Positions 42,247-50,778 are shown, counted from the first letter of the stretch. The stretch: 64,000 nt of DNA from Paenibacillaceae bacterium (GCA_004134985.1 REGQ01000016.1:1-64000); one strand, 5' to 3'. Numbers and translations are program-made. The notes: a model not told the origin generated them from the letters alone.

Positions 42247-42979
42247 AGATATTGTTAAAATTACAGGCATAACAACTAGAACCTTACAATATTACGATAA
42301 AATAAATTTATTTAAGCCGACTCACTTAACAGAAAACGGCTATCGGCTCTATGATCGAAACAGTTTAGAAAAACTTCAAACGATTTTATTTTTAAAGGAA
42401 ATGGACTTTTCCTTGAAGGAAATTGCGGATATAGTGAAGCTTACGAAACAAGAGCAGAAGCAAATATTAAAAAAGCATAGCCAAACTTTAATATCGAGAA
42501 AACAAAAATTAGAAACAATCATTACTGCATTGGATGAGTATGTATCGGGGAAGGATATTTACAACTTACAGATTTTTAATCATTCATCTATTTTGCCATT
42601 ACAAGAACAATATGCTCATGAAGCGAAATACATCTATGGAGGAACAGAAGAATTTAAAGAGTTTGAGGGAAAACTGGAGAAACTCTCTCCTAGTGAAAAA
42701 GCGAGCCTATATGCTGAATTTGAACAAAACATGGAAAGAGTATTCAGAAAAATAGCATCCTTTATTGATCAATCCCCTTCTTCCGATGAAGTACAGTAAT
42801 TAATCACAGAATGGAAAAGTTATCTCGAACATTCTATTGCATGTGACTCTGAAATGTTAACATGTATTGCAAATACGTATAGATTTGATAATCGATTCAA
42901 AAATTATATAAATCAATTTAGCGATGGAGATTTAGCCGAATTTTTATATAACGCAATTGTACATCATATCAACCGATAG
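42221..42979 (+). pseudogene. TipAS-type MerR regulator with an in-frame stop
   Basis: The first 192 codons encode a MerR winged helix (KDIVKITGITTRTLQYYDKI, GYRLYDRNSLEKLQTILFLK), a coiled coil and a TipAS-type antibiotic-recognition domain (QYAHEAKYIYGGTEEFKEFE). A TAA at 42797-42799 stops translation, but the same frame continues LITEWKSYLEHSIACDSEML to FLYNAIVHHINR and a stop at 42979, completing the domain. So a nonsense mutation removes about 60 residues, unless it is a base-calling error or is read through. TipAS domains bind thiopeptides such as thiostrepton; the intact DNA-binding part may still act. Confidence 0.8.
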
Positions 42980-43123
42980 AAGAAGTAATGATGAAAAGGA
43001 TAGACCCCCCACCTTTTGTTGTTGGAACCTTCCGAGCATGGGGGGTTCGTGGGGGGATAAGAAGCAGGAGCAAGCAGGATTCAGCCACAGCATGGGGACT
43101 TGATCCGCTTCTCTTGCTTGCTT

Positions 43124-43534
43124 TTAATTATTCCGCCGATTCCGCTGTAAGGTGTTGCTGGGTTTCCTCGCGGAGCGAATCAGGGTAATAGAGCCATTGA
43201 ACAAAAGAAGTGCGAGTACGGGATGCAATGCCGAAAACACACCAATCCGTGCAGATAAAATAGCGGTAAGAAACATGCCTACCACGATTCCCAATAAACC
43301 GATGCATCTCCAGATCACGTGTTTTGGCATACGGCCGATCCAGCCCAATACCGCTAGCACAAGCGGGAGGAAAGCGAAATATCTCGCGAAGCTAACGTGA
43401 TGAGCCCAGTTGTTCGAATCGACGAAGAACGCAAGGCCCGCGAACAAGACTTGAAGCACAACAGAGGCTGTGAATAACCATGCCACTGTTACAAAGGTAA
43501 TTCTAATGCCGATAGAATAAGGGTGTTCATTCAT
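43124..43534 (-). CDS. DUF6220-like four-helix membrane protein
   Basis: A 136-residue integral membrane protein; GGAGGAACG precedes the ATG at 43534. Four hydrophobic segments lie at about residues 12-38, 50-70, 80-103 and 105-123. The composition (VLQVLFAGLAFFVDSNNWAH, ARYFAFLPLVLAVLGWIG) matches DUF6220-type proteins of unknown role. It overlaps the gene before it by eight bases and is the last gene of a three-gene operon facing the TetR gene. Confidence 0.7.
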   Translation of the reverse strand: MNEHPYSIGIRITFVTVAWLFTASVVLQVLFAGLAFFVDSNNWAHHVSFARYFAFLPLVLAVLGWIGRMPKHVIWRCIGLLGIVVGMFLTAILSARIGVFSALHPVLALLLFNGSITLIRSARKPSNTLQRNRRNN

Positions 43535-44027
43535 TGTTCGTTCCTCCATAAAAATTCTCTGCACTCACTGGGTCCATATTTACAATCATATGAGCGATTT
43601 TGTCGGGTTCAGTCTCTCCGATCACATACACTTGCGGCGACCGAGGAATACGCAGGCGGCTGTGGTCATGGAAGATGCGAGAAACGAGGGTTCCAAGTGT
43701 ATTTCCGTTTCCCTGCTGAAGCACAGTCCAGAAGCGTCTCTCTCGATCTTCCCAAGATCCCCAATGTTCCTCAGAATGGATGAATAACCCCGGCATGATT
43801 GGTCTAGGGATGATTCCTGCATTCATGAGTTCCGCAGTAATGGGGTCGAACAATTTGCGACAATAGAATCCATAGGCGGAATCGCCTCCTTTGGCGAAAA
43901 TGTTTTCGAGTTCCTGTAGATAATCTTCCCTGACTTGCTGCCAGTGTTGATCTATCTCTTGCTGAACATACGTTTTCAGCATTCTCATGGTCACCTTATT
44001 TAATTGATCAGTTAATTGGCTCACCAT
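43527..44027 (-). CDS. hypothetical soluble protein
   Basis: A 166-residue protein with GAGGAG upstream. The N-terminal 60 residues are helical and charged (MRMLKTYVQQEIDQHWQQVR, DYLQELENIF); the rest is mixed (ITAELMNAGIIPRPIMPGLF, RERRFWTVLQQ, SPQVYVIGETEPDKIAHMIV). No signal or membrane segment. I do not recognise the family. It is the middle gene of the operon 44491-43124. Confidence 0.65.
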   Translation of the reverse strand: MVSQLTDQLNKVTMRMLKTYVQQEIDQHWQQVREDYLQELENIFAKGGDSAYGFYCRKLFDPITAELMNAGIIPRPIMPGLFIHSEEHWGSWEDRERRFWTVLQQGNGNTLGTLVSRIFHDHSRLRIPRSPQVYVIGETEPDKIAHMIVNMDPVSAENFYGGTNNE

Positions 44028-44056
44028 AAAACTCCTCTCGGTTTAAGTCCGAAACT

Positions 44057-44491
44057 TTAAGCTCGGTCATAATCGGCATTCCAGTTATTAATTGCACGTT
44101 TGATTTCTTCAGGTGAAATGGCTTCGTTTGCAGCTTTCTCACAAAGGGAAATAAACTCGTCGTCCGAAGCAAAACGAAGCGCAATGATTTGGTTTAGTGT
44201 CAGCCGTGAATCGAGACGTTTTCCGGTCAGTACAAAGTGTCGCAAGTTTTCTTCCGCACGTATCGCGCGGTCCTGGACCTTGCATGCAAACCTTCTGGAA
44301 AAGAAAATGGCCATTACGATCATGAGGCAAAGGAACACGAAAAGCAGGGAGGGGACCCAGGATGTAGCACTCCGATCGGGCAGAAACGCATAAACAATGG
44401 CCACGACCAGTGACAAGAAAGAGAGCGGTACGAGAATAAGGTGGAACGCCGGAATTAACCTTACATGATTGCCGTAATGTTGTGACTTCAT
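44057..44491 (-). CDS. DUF6526-like membrane protein
   Basis: A 144-residue protein; AAAGGAG precedes the ATG at 44491. Two membrane helices (about residues 12-34 and 45-66) are followed by a basic cytoplasmic segment (RRFACKVQDRAIRAEENLRH) and a charged tail. The layout agrees with DUF6526 proteins, whose role is unknown. It is the first gene of the operon divergent from the TetR regulator and lies under operator 44518-44537. Confidence 0.7.
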   Translation of the reverse strand: MKSQHYGNHVRLIPAFHLILVPLSFLSLVVAIVYAFLPDRSATSWVPSLLFVFLCLMIVMAIFFSRRFACKVQDRAIRAEENLRHFVLTGKRLDSRLTLNQIIALRFASDDEFISLCEKAANEAISPEEIKRAINNWNADYDRA

Positions 44492-44517
44492 AGAATAAAA
44501 CTCCTTTTTTAATGAAT

Positions 44518-44537
44518 TTGAGTGAGTGCACACTCAA
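44518..44537. promoter_or_regulatory. TetR-type operator before the membrane operon
   Basis: TTGAGTG and CACTCAA flank AGTGCA as a perfect inverted repeat. The same half-site TGAGTG/CACTCA makes the dyad at 44590-44603. Confidence 0.75.
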
Positions 44538-44578
44538 TCAATCATAAACCCAATGTATTGTTGAGTGTGATCAAAAAC

Positions 44579-44607
44579 TTGACTTTGGGTGAGTGCTCAC
44601 TCATAAT
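44579..44607 (+). promoter_or_regulatory. TetR gene promoter with internal operator
   Basis: TTGACT (44579-44584) and CATAAT (44602-44607) have a 17-base spacer that contains the inverted repeat TGAGTG-CT-CACTCA (44590-44603). A repressor there would block its own promoter. Confidence 0.78.
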
Positions 44608-44655
44608 ATAACCATAACCTGCACTTTACGTCATGTCAATAGGAAGGGAAAACAT

Positions 44656-45240
44656 TTGGACTTGAAAACTAAAATTGCCGAAGCCGCTGAACTAGTATTA
44701 TTGACAAACGGACTTGCAAAAACGACGACAAAAGAGATCGCTCGTGCGGCGGGCTGTTCCGAGGGTTCGCTTTACAATCATTTTCGAAACAAGGAGGATA
44801 TTTTTCTCCATGTACTGCGGGGACAACTAAAGAACTTGATGGGCGTCCTGACATCCTTACAAGGATTGGTCGGTAAAGAAACGGTACAGCATAATCTCGA
44901 GAAAGTGGCAGTTTCTGCACTCGAGGATTATACGAACTCGATGCCCTTAATCTGTTCGATTTTTTCCGAGCCAGACATCTTACTTCGTCATCGGGAAGGG
45001 TTTGTGCAACGGAATGAAGGACCACACAGGGCAAACGAAGCGGTGGCAGCTTATTTAATGAAAGAGCAGGAGTCTGGCAGAATTATGGGTGACATCGATG
45101 CGAGGGTCGTGGCTGATTGTGTGCTAGGAAGCTGTTTTCAGCATGCATTCCAACTGAACTTCACAGGCAAACAAGAGTCACACGAAGAACGTTTTAATTA
45201 TGCCCGTCGTATCGTTAACACGTTATTCCCGGATAAGTAA
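44656..45240 (+). CDS. TetR-family repressor
   Basis: A 194-residue protein; a TTG start at 44656 follows GGAAGGGAA. The DNA-binding domain is residues 1-50 (KTKIAEAAELVLLTNGLAKT, TTKEIARAAGCSEGSLYNHF, RNKEDIFLHVL). The C-terminal helical domain would bind an unknown ligand. Matching operators lie in its own promoter and in front of the divergent membrane operon, so both are likely repressed together. Confidence 0.9.
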   Translation: MDLKTKIAEAAELVLLTNGLAKTTTKEIARAAGCSEGSLYNHFRNKEDIFLHVLRGQLKNLMGVLTSLQGLVGKETVQHNLEKVAVSALEDYTNSMPLICSIFSEPDILLRHREGFVQRNEGPHRANEAVAAYLMKEQESGRIMGDIDARVVADCVLGSCFQHAFQLNFTGKQESHEERFNYARRIVNTLFPDK

Positions 45241-45646
45241 AGATGCTAGCAACGGCGGCGATGATTTCCAACATCTGAGGAGAATCCGGTGGCGACGGGG
45301 GGAAGAGTAAGAACTGGCCGGCCGCGTCGGACGCGGGTTTGGGGGCTGTGACAGGTGGTGTAAGTAACCTGTTGCAGTCCCTTTTGGGATGTTCGTTCAA
45401 CAGTTTGCAAACGAGAGGTCGGAGAAAGCAGTTGCAGGAACTCCGGAGTTAGCCTCAGTTGGGCAGTCGGGTCAGGTTGTTGTTGAATAGCATCGTGCGC
45501 CTTGCTTCCGTCCGTCCACAAACAGGCGCGGCGAGTTCTTACGTGTGGAGCAAGAGTCCAACCGCGATTCAGATAGCGTTGATGAAATACATGAGCCATG
45601 AGGGATAGATATGGGACTGATTATATATTTGGGAGGAGATTTGGAT
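45241..45646. other. 406-bp gap with a repeat copy
   Basis: Holds the sulfurtransferase-tail repeat 45277-45384. A 117-codon minus-strand frame (45246-45599) crosses that repeat and has no recognisable motif, so it is not called. Nothing else was seen. Confidence 0.45.
45277..45384 (+). repeat. sulfurtransferase-tail repeat with hairpin
   Basis: GAGGAGAATCCGGTGGCGAC and GGGGAAGAGTAAGA match the end of the sulfurtransferase gene (codons for EENPIAVGEE), followed by a stem GGGGCTG-TG-ACAGG with CCTGT-TG-CAGTCCC and TTTT. Confidence 0.65.
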
Positions 45647-46417
45647 ATGGAATTTATTTATGAAGATGAAACGCTGGCAGTAACCGTTGTTCAAGCGATC
45701 CAAACTGGCGATATTCTATCGTTGAAGAGACTGCTCGTCGAGAATCCAGGGTTGGCAACGGCAAGAATTATCGGAAGAGACAATAGCAACGAAGGCGAAA
45801 GTTGTAGGGTGTCTCGAACACTGTTGCATGTGGTGACCGACTGGCCCGGTCACTTCCCGAACGGAGCGGCTACAGTGGGCGTGTTAGTCGAGTTCGGTGC
45901 GGAGGTGAACTCTCGTCTCACGGGTTCGAACACCGAGACACCGCTTCATTGGGCTGCGAGCTCCGATGACATTAAAGTGCTTGACGCTCTTCTTGATGCT
46001 GGCGCCGACATCGAAGCGTCAGGTGCAGTGATCGCCGGCGGCACACCACTGGACGATGCAGTAGCATTCGCACAATGGTGTGCAGCCCGTAGATTGGTTG
46101 AACGCGGAGCGATGATTGCACTCTGGCATGCGGCTGCACTTGGACAGATGGACGCAATAAAAGCCTATTTCGCCGGGAATATGCTTTCTGAGCGTTATCC
46201 TTGGGGAGCAAATAGCTCTTCTCCTCCGGACAAGGTTACCGTTGCCTTCTGGTGCGCTTGCCATGGAGGACAACTGCAGCCTGCAGCATTCCTCCTCGAA
46301 CAAGGTGCCGAACTGAACTGGATATCCGTCTGGGATGGATTAACTCCACTGGACGCGGCAAAACGTAGTTCCGCTGCTGAATTGATTCAGTGGCTTGCCA
46401 GTCAAGGAGCTAAATAG
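45647..46417 (+). CDS. ankyrin-repeat protein
   Basis: A 256-residue soluble protein; GGGAGGAG precedes the ATG at 45647. It consists of about five ankyrin repeats: AIQTGDILSLKRLLVENPGL, GVLVEFGAEVNSRL, ETPLHWAASSDDIKVLDALL, GADIEASGAVIAGGTPLDDA, GAELNWISVWDGLTPLDAAK. Ankyrin proteins mediate protein-protein binding. It has no RHH start, unlike the protein at 26717. Partner unknown. Confidence 0.8.
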   Translation: MEFIYEDETLAVTVVQAIQTGDILSLKRLLVENPGLATARIIGRDNSNEGESCRVSRTLLHVVTDWPGHFPNGAATVGVLVEFGAEVNSRLTGSNTETPLHWAASSDDIKVLDALLDAGADIEASGAVIAGGTPLDDAVAFAQWCAARRLVERGAMIALWHAAALGQMDAIKAYFAGNMLSERYPWGANSSSPPDKVTVAFWCACHGGQLQPAAFLLEQGAELNWISVWDGLTPLDAAKRSSAAELIQWLASQGAK

Positions 46418-46566
46418 TTCGCGAGCTGCCGTTGTCATGGGCATATGAATCGCTCCGCTCGAAATAGTTTCAAAAAAATGACACTATTGGTATGGCGGTG
46501 ACATGCCGGTTCGTATATAATAATTATAAAATCTGGGAATCCAAGCGGCAATCCGGGGGGACCGAA

Positions 46567-46986
46567 ATGAATAACACATCAGAGTCAAAAACACTTGTTC
46601 ACACAGTCGTTCAGGTAAGACTACCCGTCAGAAACATCGATGAAGCCGTAGCATGGTATGAGAAATATTTCGGTTTTAAACATTGCTGGAAAACCGAAGA
46701 AGAATCAGATTTGAAACTTGAACCAGGACCCTATTTGTTTTTAAAACGAGTAGAGCAGCCTATACCGATCCAAATTGTGTCAGATGGAAAATCCTATGCG
46801 GTTCTTTGTATGAAAACATCTAATGTTTTTGAATGCTACCAAAGATTCGTGGACGCTGGTGAAGAAGTAACCGAAATAACGCATACTTGGAATATTGATC
46901 GTTTTCCTGAATTCAATGTTACAGACCCTTCAGGCAATATTATTAATGTAGCGAACTATCCGGATTTACATATTGATGGTTTTTGA
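46567..46986 (+). CDS. VOC (glyoxalase/bleomycin-resistance) family protein
   Basis: A 139-residue protein; GGGGGGACC precedes the ATG at 46567. It has the paired beta-alpha-beta-beta-beta units of the VOC fold: VVQVRLPVRNIDEAVAWYEK, YFGFKHCWKTEEE, YAVLCMKTSNVFECYQRFVD, FNVTDPSGNIINVANYPD. Members bind metal and small electrophiles or sequester antibiotics. Function not assigned. Confidence 0.85.
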   Translation: MNNTSESKTLVHTVVQVRLPVRNIDEAVAWYEKYFGFKHCWKTEEESDLKLEPGPYLFLKRVEQPIPIQIVSDGKSYAVLCMKTSNVFECYQRFVDAGEEVTEITHTWNIDRFPEFNVTDPSGNIINVANYPDLHIDGF

Positions 46987-47063
46987 GCTGTCGGTTAACG
47001 ATAGCTTAATTGTGATGACTTGCAAACAACAATCAACAATCTGCAAATAGCAGTGTTTCAGCC

Positions 47064-47127
47064 CATCCACCCTCTGGGTGCTACTTAGCTTCACTTGGCC
47101 TTTTGTTGGCGTTTCGTTCGGCTGGAG
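47064..47127 (+). repeat. dispersed repeat B, copy 2
   Basis: Matches 41115-41178 in order and spacing of its conserved blocks. Confidence 0.5.
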
Positions 47128-47168
47128 GACGAAGAACGGAAAGACGCATAATCGTATTTTAACGTTGA

Positions 47169-47213
47169 ATACATCGCATTGTAGGCAAAGTGCCTCGTGC
47201 GATGTATTTTTTT
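47169..47213 (+). terminator. intrinsic terminator
   Basis: ATACATCGC pairs with GCGATGTAT, with an inner AGGCA/TGCCT hairpin, followed by a T-run. The outer stem resembles the TACATCGC stem of the terminators at 32744 and 49463. Confidence 0.85.
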
Positions 47214-47270
47214 ACTTGAAATCAAAAGGTTCGAATTTGGCAGGGTATGCGTTTGACGAGTGTAATGTAC

Positions 47271-47327
47271 TTGACATAGTCATTCTACTACAATAGAATA
47301 AAAACATAACATTCTACTGCAGTAGAA
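47271..47327 (+). promoter_or_regulatory. BlaI-controlled promoter with two operators
   Basis: TTGACA (47271-47276) and TAGAAT (47294-47299) are 17 bases apart. Operator 1, ATTCTA-CTACAA-TAGAAT (47282-47299), overlaps the spacer and -10 box; operator 2, TTCTACTGCAGTAGAA (47312-47327), is a perfect 16-base palindrome over the start site. The TAC/GTA cores are typical of BlaI/MecI sites. Confidence 0.85.
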
Positions 47328-47347
47328 CAATAGTGAGGTGCTTTTCT

Positions 47348-47707
47348 ATGAGTATGAAGCTGTTTGACAGTGAGCTGAACATTATGGAGATTTTGTGGCG
47401 AGAAGGTGATACAACGGCTAAGAGGATAGCAGAAATAACGAAGGAAACCATAGGCTGGAGCAAGACAACAACCTACACCATCATCAAGAAGTGCCTCGAT
47501 AAGGGAGCGATTGAGCGGCAAGAGCCAAATTTCGTTTGCCGTGCGGTGGTATCGCGAGAGCAGATTCAACAGTATGAAACAACAGAGCTTATCAATAAAA
47601 TGTATAATGGGGCTCCCGACAGGCTAATTGCTTCGCTTCTTGGGCAGAAACGGATGACGTCTGAGGAAATTAGCCGCCTGAAGCAGCTGATTGAGAGATT
47701 GGAATGA
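47348..47707 (+). CDS. blaI: BlaI/MecI-family repressor
   Basis: A 119-residue winged-helix repressor; GTGAGGTGC precedes the ATG at 47348. Family landmarks are LFDSELNIMEILWREGDTTA, GWSKTTTYTIIKKCLDKGAI and the dimerisation tail with LLGQKRMTSEEISRLKQLI. It should bind the two operators upstream and be inactivated by the adjacent BlaR1-type protease. The two genes overlap by ATGA. Confidence 0.9.
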   Translation: MSMKLFDSELNIMEILWREGDTTAKRIAEITKETIGWSKTTTYTIIKKCLDKGAIERQEPNFVCRAVVSREQIQQYETTELINKMYNGAPDRLIASLLGQKRMTSEEISRLKQLIERLE

Positions 47708-49341
47708 GGTGGGGCATGTCATTGCTTGAGATGAGCGTACCGGCCTCCCTCTTCATTCTTGTGGTTGTATGCGTTCGTGCAATGCTCTTGCATAAGGTCC
47801 CGAAAATGACGTTTATCATTCTTTGGGGCGTTGCATTATGGCTACTGCTGGTTCCTGTTTCCGTTCAATCACCATTTAGTATTTTTACGGCGGCTAACGA
47901 TCTAGGCAGGATGTTTACAGTACAAGAGAGCATGTCCTTAGCGCAAAGTCTACCCGCTTCAAATGGTGGAACGATTAATGTGCCACTCATAACTGATCGT
48001 ATAACCACACCCGTCGTACCACTGGAGCCGATGGTATCGATACCACCTTTTGTATTGGTGTGGCTTATTGGGTTTACATTATGCGCTTTGTCTTTTATCA
48101 TCCCGCATTTAAGGTATCGTAAAGATTATAGAATGTCGCTGCCGATTGAAAATGATTTTATCCAAAAATGGCAGAAGTCTAATCCATTATGGCGAAAGGT
48201 GCAAATCCGCAAGTCAGATAAAATTTTGACGCCTCTTACCTATGGTATTTTCCAGCCTGTGATACTCTTGCCCAAACATATCGATTATACCGACGAAAAA
48301 CAACTGGGGCTTATTCTTACGCACGAGTATATTCATATCAAACGATTTGACACGCTAAAAAAGTGGTTGCTTGCAGCTAGCATATGTATCCATTGGTTCA
48401 ATCCTTTCGTGTGGATGATGTATATCCTTGCCAATCGTGACATCGAGCTAGCCTGTGATGAAGCGGTCATATGGGCATCTGGGGAAAGCATGAAGCCTGC
48501 TTATGCCATGGCGCTTGTCCAATTGGAAGAAAAGAAAAGCGGGCTGATCTCGATAGTTAGTCATTTTTCAAAAAACGCCATTGAAGAAAGGATTATATCC
48601 ATTATGAAAATCAAGAAATTCTCTATAGTGGCGATACTGCTTGCTGTTGTAATTGTGTCTGGAGCGGTTACGGTCTTTGCGACTGCTGCCTTAGACAAAA
48701 AGGAAGTGGCACCGGGTGCTGATAATGCTTTGAGCGAGATATCTCAAGGGGGGGCTACAAATGCACTTATGCCGATTGATTTAACGTTCACCCAAGCGGA
48801 TGTGCCGCAGTTAATGGACCAGCTTAACATTTCAAAGGTGAAGGCCGTTTATGTAGACAATGAGATGGCTCTGCGGGTAACGAAGGATAACGCCATTATG
48901 ATTAGCAAGGATCATGGGGCAACGTGGAAGAAAGTTGGCGCTGACAATGTCGATGCAGCAGATTTCGCAGACTGGCTGCTGAAAAACGACCCTAATCCGG
49001 GCTACTCCATGAAACAACTGCAAAGTCGATTGGCAAACGGAGCGGAAGTAATGCATGTTTCGTTTGAAAATGGCAAGGAGATATACGCGGTTATAGACAA
49101 AAGCGGCGTACAGCTAGAGCTTGTTCAACCTGAAAAACTAGCATCGATCCTCATTGACGGACAAAGAATGATGATTACTTCCAAGGGCTATCCTTTAAGA
49201 ATATCCGAAGCGATGTTGAAGTCGTTTTTTGATATGTTAGTTTCCAGCGGTATACTGACAAATACGCAAGCAGAACAAAATTATATGAAAAAAGTGCAAT
49301 ATTTTAAAGAAAGAGATACGATCTTTACGCTAACGGACTAA
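47704..49341 (+). CDS. BlaR1-like M56 membrane metalloprotease sensor
   Basis: A 545-residue protein. Several membrane helices (about 12-30, 36-54, 112-134 and 306-328) surround a cytoplasmic M56 protease with HEYIH at 207-211 and ELACDEAVI downstream. In place of the penicillin-binding sensor of BlaR1/MecR1, residues 340-545 form an extracellular domain without SxxK/SxN/KTG motifs (NISKVKAVYVDNEMALRVTK, DHGATWKKVG, LASILIDGQRMM). It probably senses something other than a beta-lactam and cleaves the neighbouring repressor. Confidence 0.85.
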   Translation: MRWGMSLLEMSVPASLFILVVVCVRAMLLHKVPKMTFIILWGVALWLLLVPVSVQSPFSIFTAANDLGRMFTVQESMSLAQSLPASNGGTINVPLITDRITTPVVPLEPMVSIPPFVLVWLIGFTLCALSFIIPHLRYRKDYRMSLPIENDFIQKWQKSNPLWRKVQIRKSDKILTPLTYGIFQPVILLPKHIDYTDEKQLGLILTHEYIHIKRFDTLKKWLLAASICIHWFNPFVWMMYILANRDIELACDEAVIWASGESMKPAYAMALVQLEEKKSGLISIVSHFSKNAIEERIISIMKIKKFSIVAILLAVVIVSGAVTVFATAALDKKEVAPGADNALSEISQGGATNALMPIDLTFTQADVPQLMDQLNISKVKAVYVDNEMALRVTKDNAIMISKDHGATWKKVGADNVDAADFADWLLKNDPNPGYSMKQLQSRLANGAEVMHVSFENGKEIYAVIDKSGVQLELVQPEKLASILIDGQRMMITSKGYPLRISEAMLKSFFDMLVSSGILTNTQAEQNYMKKVQYFKERDTIFTLTD

Positions 49342-49361
49342 AGGGATGATCGACCTAAATT

Positions 49362-49540
49362 CTATGCAGGCAGCTGGAGCGATTGAAGTTGTAATGCGGA
49401 GGACCCGGTTGCTACTGGAGACGAGGAGAAGGCGTAATCTGCATAAAATAGAACGTAGCTTGGAGTACATCGCTCATGTGGCGATGTACTCTTTGGCGTT
49501 GTGCTGGGGAGTATCGAAGGTCAACATAGAGTCAACTCCC
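49362..49540 (+). repeat. sulfurtransferase-tail repeat with identical terminator hairpin
   Basis: TATGCAGGCAGCTGGAGCGA is identical to the 3' part of the sulfurtransferase gene near 32645. The hairpin GAGTACATCGC-TCATGTG-GCGATGTACTC (49463-49491) is identical to 32744-32772, and similarity continues for about 45 bases. It begins 20 bases after the BlaR1-like stop and now probably serves as terminator for that gene. Confidence 0.75.
49463..49494 (+). terminator. terminator downstream of the BlaR1-like gene
   Basis: Perfect 11-base stem with TCATGTG loop followed by TTT; same as 32744-32772. Confidence 0.75.
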
Positions 49541-49550
49541 TTAAGTGGTT

Positions 49551-50591
49551 CTAAAATCGGGAGAGTCTGCAAGGGTCTAATTCACTTCTGGATTTCCCAT
49601 CGATTATCTCACTTGCAGCCAGATGAGCAATTAGCGGCGCCAGCGTAATCGCAGAATGCATTACCACCAGATACAGTCCCTTGATGTGATCTTGGAATCC
49701 CACAATCGGATAGCCATCACCAGGCATTGGTCTCATCCCGACCTTTATGCTTTCCAGTTCCAGTTGATTCCCGTCCTTCAGACTGTGACGCAACGTGTCA
49801 AACGCTCGTTTGCCGACGGCTTCTGGTCCGTTTTGCTCCGACTCGTCGATATAATCTTCTGCAGCCAGCAGCGTATGATCCGTCAGTTGACGCGCTTCAA
49901 ATTGCGCATTTGAGATTAATGTGCGTATCAGCTTATTCGTCGTTTTCATCCGAATAAGAATAGAAGGCGAAGACGTTACCGGCAGGGAAAAACCTAACGG
50001 GTTGCAAAGTTCGGATATGCTTGTACCTGCGGCCAATACCACGACATCCGACTCCAGAAAACCCTTGGACGTATGGACGCCGACCAGGCGGGAATCTTCT
50101 TGCTGCAGCTGTGTAACGTTGGTATCGAACTGAACCTTTGCTCCGTACTCCTGTGCTTTGCTGAGCAGCAGCTCTGTTACCCCTATAGGGTCCACCGCAC
50201 CTTCTTCGCTGACAAACATCGCTTCATCCGGATATTCATTCAGATTCGGCTCCAATGCCTCAAGCTGCTTCCGGTTTAATTTTTGAACTTGGGGTTGATC
50301 TCTTAAAGGCGTTGTACCCCAAGTCAGTGCTCCATGCCAATGAATTTTCAGTTCGGACAACTCTTGCTGAAGTGCATGATATTCATCCAAAGCTGCATCG
50401 TACAAATGCCAGTATTCGGGTGCCACCCTATGAGTCGTATGAATCCAGGCAAAAGATTTTTCTGTGACTTCACGTGCTGCGGCGGGGTGTCGTTCAATAA
50501 TAGTTACATCTTGATTCCTTTTGGCCAGATGATAGGCCATAGACGCCCCGACAATGCCTGCGCCAATAATTACGATTTTTTGTTTATTCAA
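49551..50591 (-). CDS. FAD-dependent oxidoreductase (DAO family)
   Basis: A 346-residue protein. The TTG start at 50591 is chosen because GGGGAG lies six bases upstream; the frame is open to 50657. The FAD-binding GxGxxG is Gly10-Gly15 (IIGAGIVGASMAYHLAKRNQ), with an acidic residue ending the second strand (VTIIERHPAAA). The substrate domain has EYWHLYDAALDEYHALQQEL and the C-terminus has GMRPMPGDGYPIVG. Relatives oxidise amino acids or amines with O2. Its 3' end meets the repeat at 49362-49540. Confidence 0.87.
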   Translation of the reverse strand: MNKQKIVIIGAGIVGASMAYHLAKRNQDVTIIERHPAAAREVTEKSFAWIHTTHRVAPEYWHLYDAALDEYHALQQELSELKIHWHGALTWGTTPLRDQPQVQKLNRKQLEALEPNLNEYPDEAMFVSEEGAVDPIGVTELLLSKAQEYGAKVQFDTNVTQLQQEDSRLVGVHTSKGFLESDVVVLAAGTSISELCNPLGFSLPVTSSPSILIRMKTTNKLIRTLISNAQFEARQLTDHTLLAAEDYIDESEQNGPEAVGKRAFDTLRHSLKDGNQLELESIKVGMRPMPGDGYPIVGFQDHIKGLYLVVMHSAITLAPLIAHLAASEIIDGKSRSELDPCRLSRF

Positions 50592-50778
50592 TAATAACTC
50601 CCCGTTTGCCGAGAGGCGCAATATTTGGTTGAATCTCCCCTGATGTGTCGAAATCATATTTCTCCCTCATGATGAGAACATCCCAGCTCATTAGCGTTCA
50701 CTCCTGCTTTTACGAAATCCAAGCGGACAAGTATGAAAACAGCTCTCTAACGAAGATCAGCGTTCTAAGAAGATTATG

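Noticed and set aside
43003-43050. CCCCCC...GGGGGG stem as a terminator after the MerR gene
   Set aside because: There is no T-run and the loop is long; left unassigned.
45246-45599. 117-codon minus-strand ORF
   Set aside because: It runs through the sulfurtransferase-tail repeat and shows no motif; probably fortuitous.
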